64,000 bases of DNA from Paraburkholderia ginsengisoli NBRC 100965. Its GTDB lineage: Bacteria > Pseudomonadota > Gammaproteobacteria > Burkholderiales > Burkholderiaceae. A program made the translations under genes and the position numbers. The stretch lies in NCBI RefSeq assembly GCF_000739735.1, contig NZ_BBJF01000018.1:124001-188000 (forward strand). The letters run 5' to 3'. This document shows positions 60,729 to 64,000 of this stretch, piece by piece (the stretch's first letter is position 1; each line of letters opens with the position of its first letter). Under the pieces are notes generated by a model. That model was not told where the DNA came from. It saw only the letters and a list, made by a program, of their open reading frames with translations, and ran no database searches.

Positions 60729-62340
60729 GCGACTCGTTCTCGCGCATTTCTGGCTCGCCTTCAGCACGTTTCTGATCGCGCTGCTGCTCGGCGCATGGCA
60801 AATGCTGGTGCGCAGTCCGCTGGTGCCATGGATCGGCGATCCCGAGTTGTACTACCGCTCGGTGACCGCGCACGGTTCCGTGATGGCTTATGTGATGCCC
60901 ACGCTGGTGTCGATGGGCTTCGGCTACGCGATCGTCGAACTCGCGCTCGCGCAGCGACTCGCCGGCATCAAGTGGGCGTGGGCCGCGTTCATCATGCTGG
61001 CAGTCGGCGCGGTCATGGCGATGGTGCCGGTCGCGCTCGGCACCGCGTCGGTGCTCTACACCTTCTATCCGCCGATGATCGGCAGTCCGTTCTATTACCT
61101 CGGCGTGGTGCTGGTGGTGGTCGGCTCGTGGATCTGGGTCGCGCTGATGCACGTGAACCTGCGCATCTGGAAGCGCGCGAATCCTGGCAAGGCCGTGCCG
61201 CTCGCGATGTTTGCCAACGTGGCGGGCGCATATCTGTGGGCGTGGACCGCTGTCGGCGCGGCGGCCGAGATCCTGTTCCAGATTCTGCCGGTCGCGTTCG
61301 GCCTCACGCGCACGATCGATGCCGGCCTCTCGCGCATCCTGTTCTCGTGGACGCTGCACGCGATCGTCTACTTCTGGCTGGTCCCGGCGTACATCGCGTA
61401 CTACACGCTGGTGCCGCGCGCGATCGGCGGACGTCTCTACAGCGATGCGATGGCGCGCGTGTCGTTCATCCTGTTCCTCGTGTTCGCGATGCCGATCGGC
61501 ATCCACCATCTGTTCGCCGATCCGCAAGTCGGCTCCGGCTTCAAGTTCCTGCACGCGGTGTTCACCGGCATGGTGTCGGTGCCGACGCTGCTGACCGTGT
61601 TCACGATCTGCGCGTCGGTGGAAATCGCCGGCAGGTTGCGCGGCGGCAAAGGCGCGTTCGGCTGGCTCACCGCGTTGCCGTGGCGCAATCCGATGATGCT
61701 CGTGATCGCGTTTTCGTTCGTGATGCTCGGCTTTGGCGGCGCGGGCGGGCTGATCAACATGAGCTATCAGTTGAACTCGACGGTGCACAACACGCAATGG
61801 GTGACCGGCCACTTCCATCTGATATTCGGCGGCGCGATCGTCATCATGTACTTCGCAATCGCGTATGAACTGTGGCCGCAGTTGACCGGTCGCGCGATCA
61901 TCTCCGAGAAGCTGGTGCGCATGCAATTGTGGCTGTGGTTCATCGGCATGATGATGGTGACGCTGCCGTGGCATTACGTCGGCCTGCTCGGCGCGCCGCG
62001 CCGCATGGCCTTTTACGACTACACGATGTCGGGCATGCAGGATCAGGCCTTCTGGGTCGGCATGTCGGCGGTGGGTGGGCTCGTGCTCGTCGTGTCGGGC
62101 GTGCTGTTCGTCTACATCCTCGCGAAGTCGCAGTTCGGCCCGGTGGTGCAGCCGCAGGCGTTCCGTTTCGCGACCGCGGTGCATCCGACCGAACGCGTGC
62201 CCGCCGCGCTCAACAGCTTCGGCTTGTGGGTCGCGTTGATGATCGGGCTGACAGTCGTCAACTACAGCGTGCCGATCGTGCAGTTGCTCAGGCTGCCGCA
62301 GACGTCGGTGCCGGCGGTCGTCATCGGAGCGCAGCGATGA
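60715..62340 (+). CDS. Cytochrome c oxidase subunit I, ba3-type (B family)
   Basis: This 541-residue catalytic subunit has about 13 membrane helices. The metal ligands can be traced: low-spin heme His53 (TAHGSVMAY) and His368, high-spin heme His366 (GHFHLIFGG), CuB His215, His264 and His265 (GIHHLFADP). The cross-linked Tyr219 lies in LHAIVYFW, where B-type enzymes usually have HPIVY; here Pro is Ala. The motif spacing is that of the B family (Thermus ba3-like), which has high oxygen affinity. GTG at 60715 with GGAGG 8 nt upstream, overlapping subunit II. Confidence 0.93.
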   Translation: MFHAKRLVLAHFWLAFSTFLIALLLGAWQMLVRSPLVPWIGDPELYYRSVTAHGSVMAYVMPTLVSMGFGYAIVELALAQRLAGIKWAWAAFIMLAVGAVMAMVPVALGTASVLYTFYPPMIGSPFYYLGVVLVVVGSWIWVALMHVNLRIWKRANPGKAVPLAMFANVAGAYLWAWTAVGAAAEILFQILPVAFGLTRTIDAGLSRILFSWTLHAIVYFWLVPAYIAYYTLVPRAIGGRLYSDAMARVSFILFLVFAMPIGIHHLFADPQVGSGFKFLHAVFTGMVSVPTLLTVFTICASVEIAGRLRGGKGAFGWLTALPWRNPMMLVIAFSFVMLGFGGAGGLINMSYQLNSTVHNTQWVTGHFHLIFGGAIVIMYFAIAYELWPQLTGRAIISEKLVRMQLWLWFIGMMMVTLPWHYVGLLGAPRRMAFYDYTMSGMQDQAFWVGMSAVGGLVLVVSGVLFVYILAKSQFGPVVQPQAFRFATAVHPTERVPAALNSFGLWVALMIGLTVVNYSVPIVQLLRLPQTSVPAVVIGAQR

Positions 62341-63146
62341 GTGAGGAACGCGTCTTCAGCTTGCGTAACCCGTGGTTCACCTGGAGCGTGGGCGGCACGA
62401 TCGCGATTGCGATCGTCGGGATACTGATCGGCTTCATCTGGCTGCCTTCGGCCAGCAGCGCATTCGGCGACCGCGGCTTGTGGGCGACGATCTGCGGCGC
62501 GGCCGGCACGCCGTCGAACTGGTACAACGGCGCCAGTGCGAGCAGTCCGGTGCCGAGCGAAGTGGTGGTGCTGCCGCCGGGGCATCCGACGCGCTCCGCA
62601 GCGGACTCGATCGGGCGCGGCGCGACGATCGCAACGCAACACTGCTCGATGTGCCATGGCGTGCTGGGCACGTCGCAGGTCACCGCGCCCGCGCTCGCCG
62701 GGCAATACACAGACGCGGTCTACAAGGAATTGCGCGACTACCAGAGCGGCCGACGCCAGAACGCGGTGATGCAGGCGATCATCGCGGGGCGCAGCGACCA
62801 GGATCTGCAGGATCTCGCGGCTTACTACACGTCGCTGACGAGAGGCCCCGCGACCGAGATTCGACGCACCGGCGAGGAGCCCGACGCGAACGCCGTGAAG
62901 CTGGCCATGCAGGGCGATCCGCAGCGCAACATCGCGCCTTGCGCGGCCTGTCATGGCGAGCTCGATCGCAAGGGCGCGGCGCCGTGGCTGGGCGGACAGT
63001 CGTCGACTTATCTCGCGGTGCAGATGCGCGCGTTCGCTTCCGGCGCGCGGCACAACGACATCAATGAACAGATGCGCAACGTGGCCCGACAGTTGACGCC
63101 GGCGGAAATAGATAGTTTGGCTAAGTATTACGCGGCAATGGACTAG
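62337..63146 (+). CDS. Membrane-anchored diheme cytochrome c, last gene of oxidase operon
   Basis: This 269-residue protein has an uncleaved-looking N-terminal helix (about 15-38, WSVGGTIAIAIVGILIGFIW). Two c-type heme domains follow with CSMCH (103-107) and CAACH (202-206). It resembles c4-type cytochromes held at the membrane and could be the direct donor to CuA. It overlaps subunit I by 4 bp (ATGA). With the two cytochromes at the operon's 5' end it brings the number of heme c sites to seven. Confidence 0.88.
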   Translation: MSEERVFSLRNPWFTWSVGGTIAIAIVGILIGFIWLPSASSAFGDRGLWATICGAAGTPSNWYNGASASSPVPSEVVVLPPGHPTRSAADSIGRGATIATQHCSMCHGVLGTSQVTAPALAGQYTDAVYKELRDYQSGRRQNAVMQAIIAGRSDQDLQDLAAYYTSLTRGPATEIRRTGEEPDANAVKLAMQGDPQRNIAPCAACHGELDRKGAAPWLGGQSSTYLAVQMRAFASGARHNDINEQMRNVARQLTPAEIDSLAKYYAAMD

Positions 63147-63218
63147 CGGACCGCTCGCGTGCGCGGGGCCTGCCGTATCGAAGACCTGCAGCGCCGCCGC
63201 GCGAACCATGCGCTCACA

Positions 63219-64000
63219 TCAGGCCGGCGCGAACTCGCCCGCGTCGTCCATCTTCGGCGCAGCGCCGTTGGCGTTGCGCCGCCCCGCGAACGAAGCCGCG
63301 TGTCCGTTGGAACCGCTGCCCGTCTGAAACACCGCCACCGCCGCGGACAAACGTCGCGCCTGATCCTCCAGCGAACTCGCCGCCGCCGCGGCCTGCTCGA
63401 CCAGCGCGGCGTTCTGCTGCGTGACCTCGTCCATCTGCGCGACCGCGAGATTGACCTGATCGATGCCGGTGCTCTGCTCGATCGCGGCAGCCGCGATCTC
63501 GCTCATGATCGAACTTACGCGCGCGATTGCGTCGACGATCTCGCCCATCGTCGAACCCGACCGTTCTACCAGTTGCGAGCCGGCCTGCACCCGCGCGGTC
63601 GACGCATCGATCAAACCCTTGATCTCCTTGGCCGCCGCCGCGCTGCGCTGTGCGAGCGAGCGCACCTCGCTCGCGACCACCGCGAAGCCACGTCCCTGCT
63701 CGCCCGCGCGCGCCGCTTCGACCGCCGCGTTCAGCGCGAGAATATTGGTCTGAAACGCGATCCCTTCGATCACGCCGACGATGTCGGCAATCCGCCGCGA
63801 GTCGTCGACGATGCCGTGCATCGTGCCCACCACCTGTTCGGTGAGATCCCCGCCTTGCGCGGCGAGACTCGATGCGCCCTGCGCGAGCGAGCTAGCCTGC
63901 TTCGCGTTGTCCGCCGTCTGTTTGACCGTCGACGTGAGTTGCTCGATGCTCGCCGCCGTTTCTTCGAGCGATGCGGCCTGTTCCTCGGTGCGTTGCGACA
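63219..64000 (-). CDS. Methyl-accepting chemotaxis protein, C-terminal part (runs off right edge)
   Basis: The visible ~260 codons are the cytoplasmic signalling domain of a chemoreceptor. The hairpin tip sequence IAFQTNILALNAAVEAARAG is near-perfect, followed by EQGRGFAVVASEVRSLAQRS. The methylation-type helices include EEQAASLEETAASIEQLTST before and IDQVNLAVAQMDEVTQQNAA after. The C-terminus is a short variable tail ending DDAGEFAPA without an obvious CheR-binding pentapeptide. The ligand domain lies beyond the edge, so the signal sensed is unknown. Confidence 0.93.
   Translation of the reverse strand, partial: SQRTEEQAASLEETAASIEQLTSTVKQTADNAKQASSLAQGASSLAAQGGDLTEQVVGTMHGIVDDSRRIADIVGVIEGIAFQTNILALNAAVEAARAGEQGRGFAVVASEVRSLAQRSAAAAKEIKGLIDASTARVQAGSQLVERSGSTMGEIVDAIARVSSIMSEIAAAAIEQSTGIDQVNLAVAQMDEVTQQNAALVEQAAAAASSLEDQARRLSAAVAVFQTGSGSNGHAASFAGRRNANGAAPKMDDAGEFAPA

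Overview
This 64 kb window looks like part of a Paraburkholderia/Burkholderia-type betaproteobacterial chromosome. The base composition is high in G+C. Several families typical of that group are present: a DUF4148 secreted peptide, a 1364-residue DUF3683/FAD/Fe-S oxidoreductase, and the aspS-DUF502-FmdB and ubiE-Tim44-ubiJ-ubiB gene orders. I see no rRNA, tRNA, insertion sequence, prophage or CRISPR array. Gene density is high and both edges cut genes (an ABC exporter on the left, a chemotaxis receptor on the right).

Layout. 1-8.7 kb: Atm1-like ABC exporter, YciA-type thioesterase, DUF4148 peptide, a divergent LysR/glutathione transferase pair, a large PAS/LOV-GGDEF-EAL c-di-GMP protein, a nitrate-reductase-associated protein and fdhD. 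8.8-16.2 kb: a fatty-acid beta-oxidation operon on the minus strand (TetR regulator, acyl-CoA dehydrogenase, FadN-type bifunctional enzyme, thiolase, enoyl-CoA isomerase-like protein). Three of its four intercistronic gaps carry strong hairpins, including five tandem 55-bp repeats, and a perfect 18-bp palindrome lies upstream of the regulator. 16.6-33.4 kb: a long minus-strand housekeeping run (TPR/glycosyltransferase, clsB, nudB, aspS, DUF502, FmdB, TPMT-like methyltransferase, ubiB, ubiJ, Tim44, ubiE, DUF971, HIT, giant FAD/Fe-S oxidoreductase). 34-37.3 kb, plus strand: ilvA, cytosolic 5'-nucleotidase, queF. 37.3-41.6 kb: a D-amino-acid module (RidA, N-acyl-D-amino-acid deacylase, RpiR regulator, and a divergent zinc/PLP D-serine-dehydratase-like enzyme). 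41.7-46.3 kb: MarR/MFS efflux pair, EcsC, an HSL-type hydrolase and a CHRD protein.

46.9-54.7 kb holds the most unusual block: a BvgS/EvgS-like hybrid kinase with two periplasmic binding domains, an aquaporin with altered filter residues, and three successive RcsB/EvgA-like response regulators. All are on the minus strand with AT-rich spacers. 55-57.4 kb: divergent MFS and LysR genes with a repeated dyad between them. 57.8-63.1 kb: a tightly overlapping plus-strand operon for a ba3-type (B-family) terminal oxidase with a 58-residue single-helix subunit and three multiheme cytochromes c (seven CXXCH sites). The window ends in a methyl-accepting chemotaxis protein.

Most of the region is ordinary core metabolism. 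The items I would look at first are the five-copy structured repeat inside the fad operon, the LOV-like light-sensor domain in the GGDEF-EAL protein, the one-kinase/three-regulator/aquaporin block, and a candidate small RNA ending at a strong terminator near 46.79 kb.
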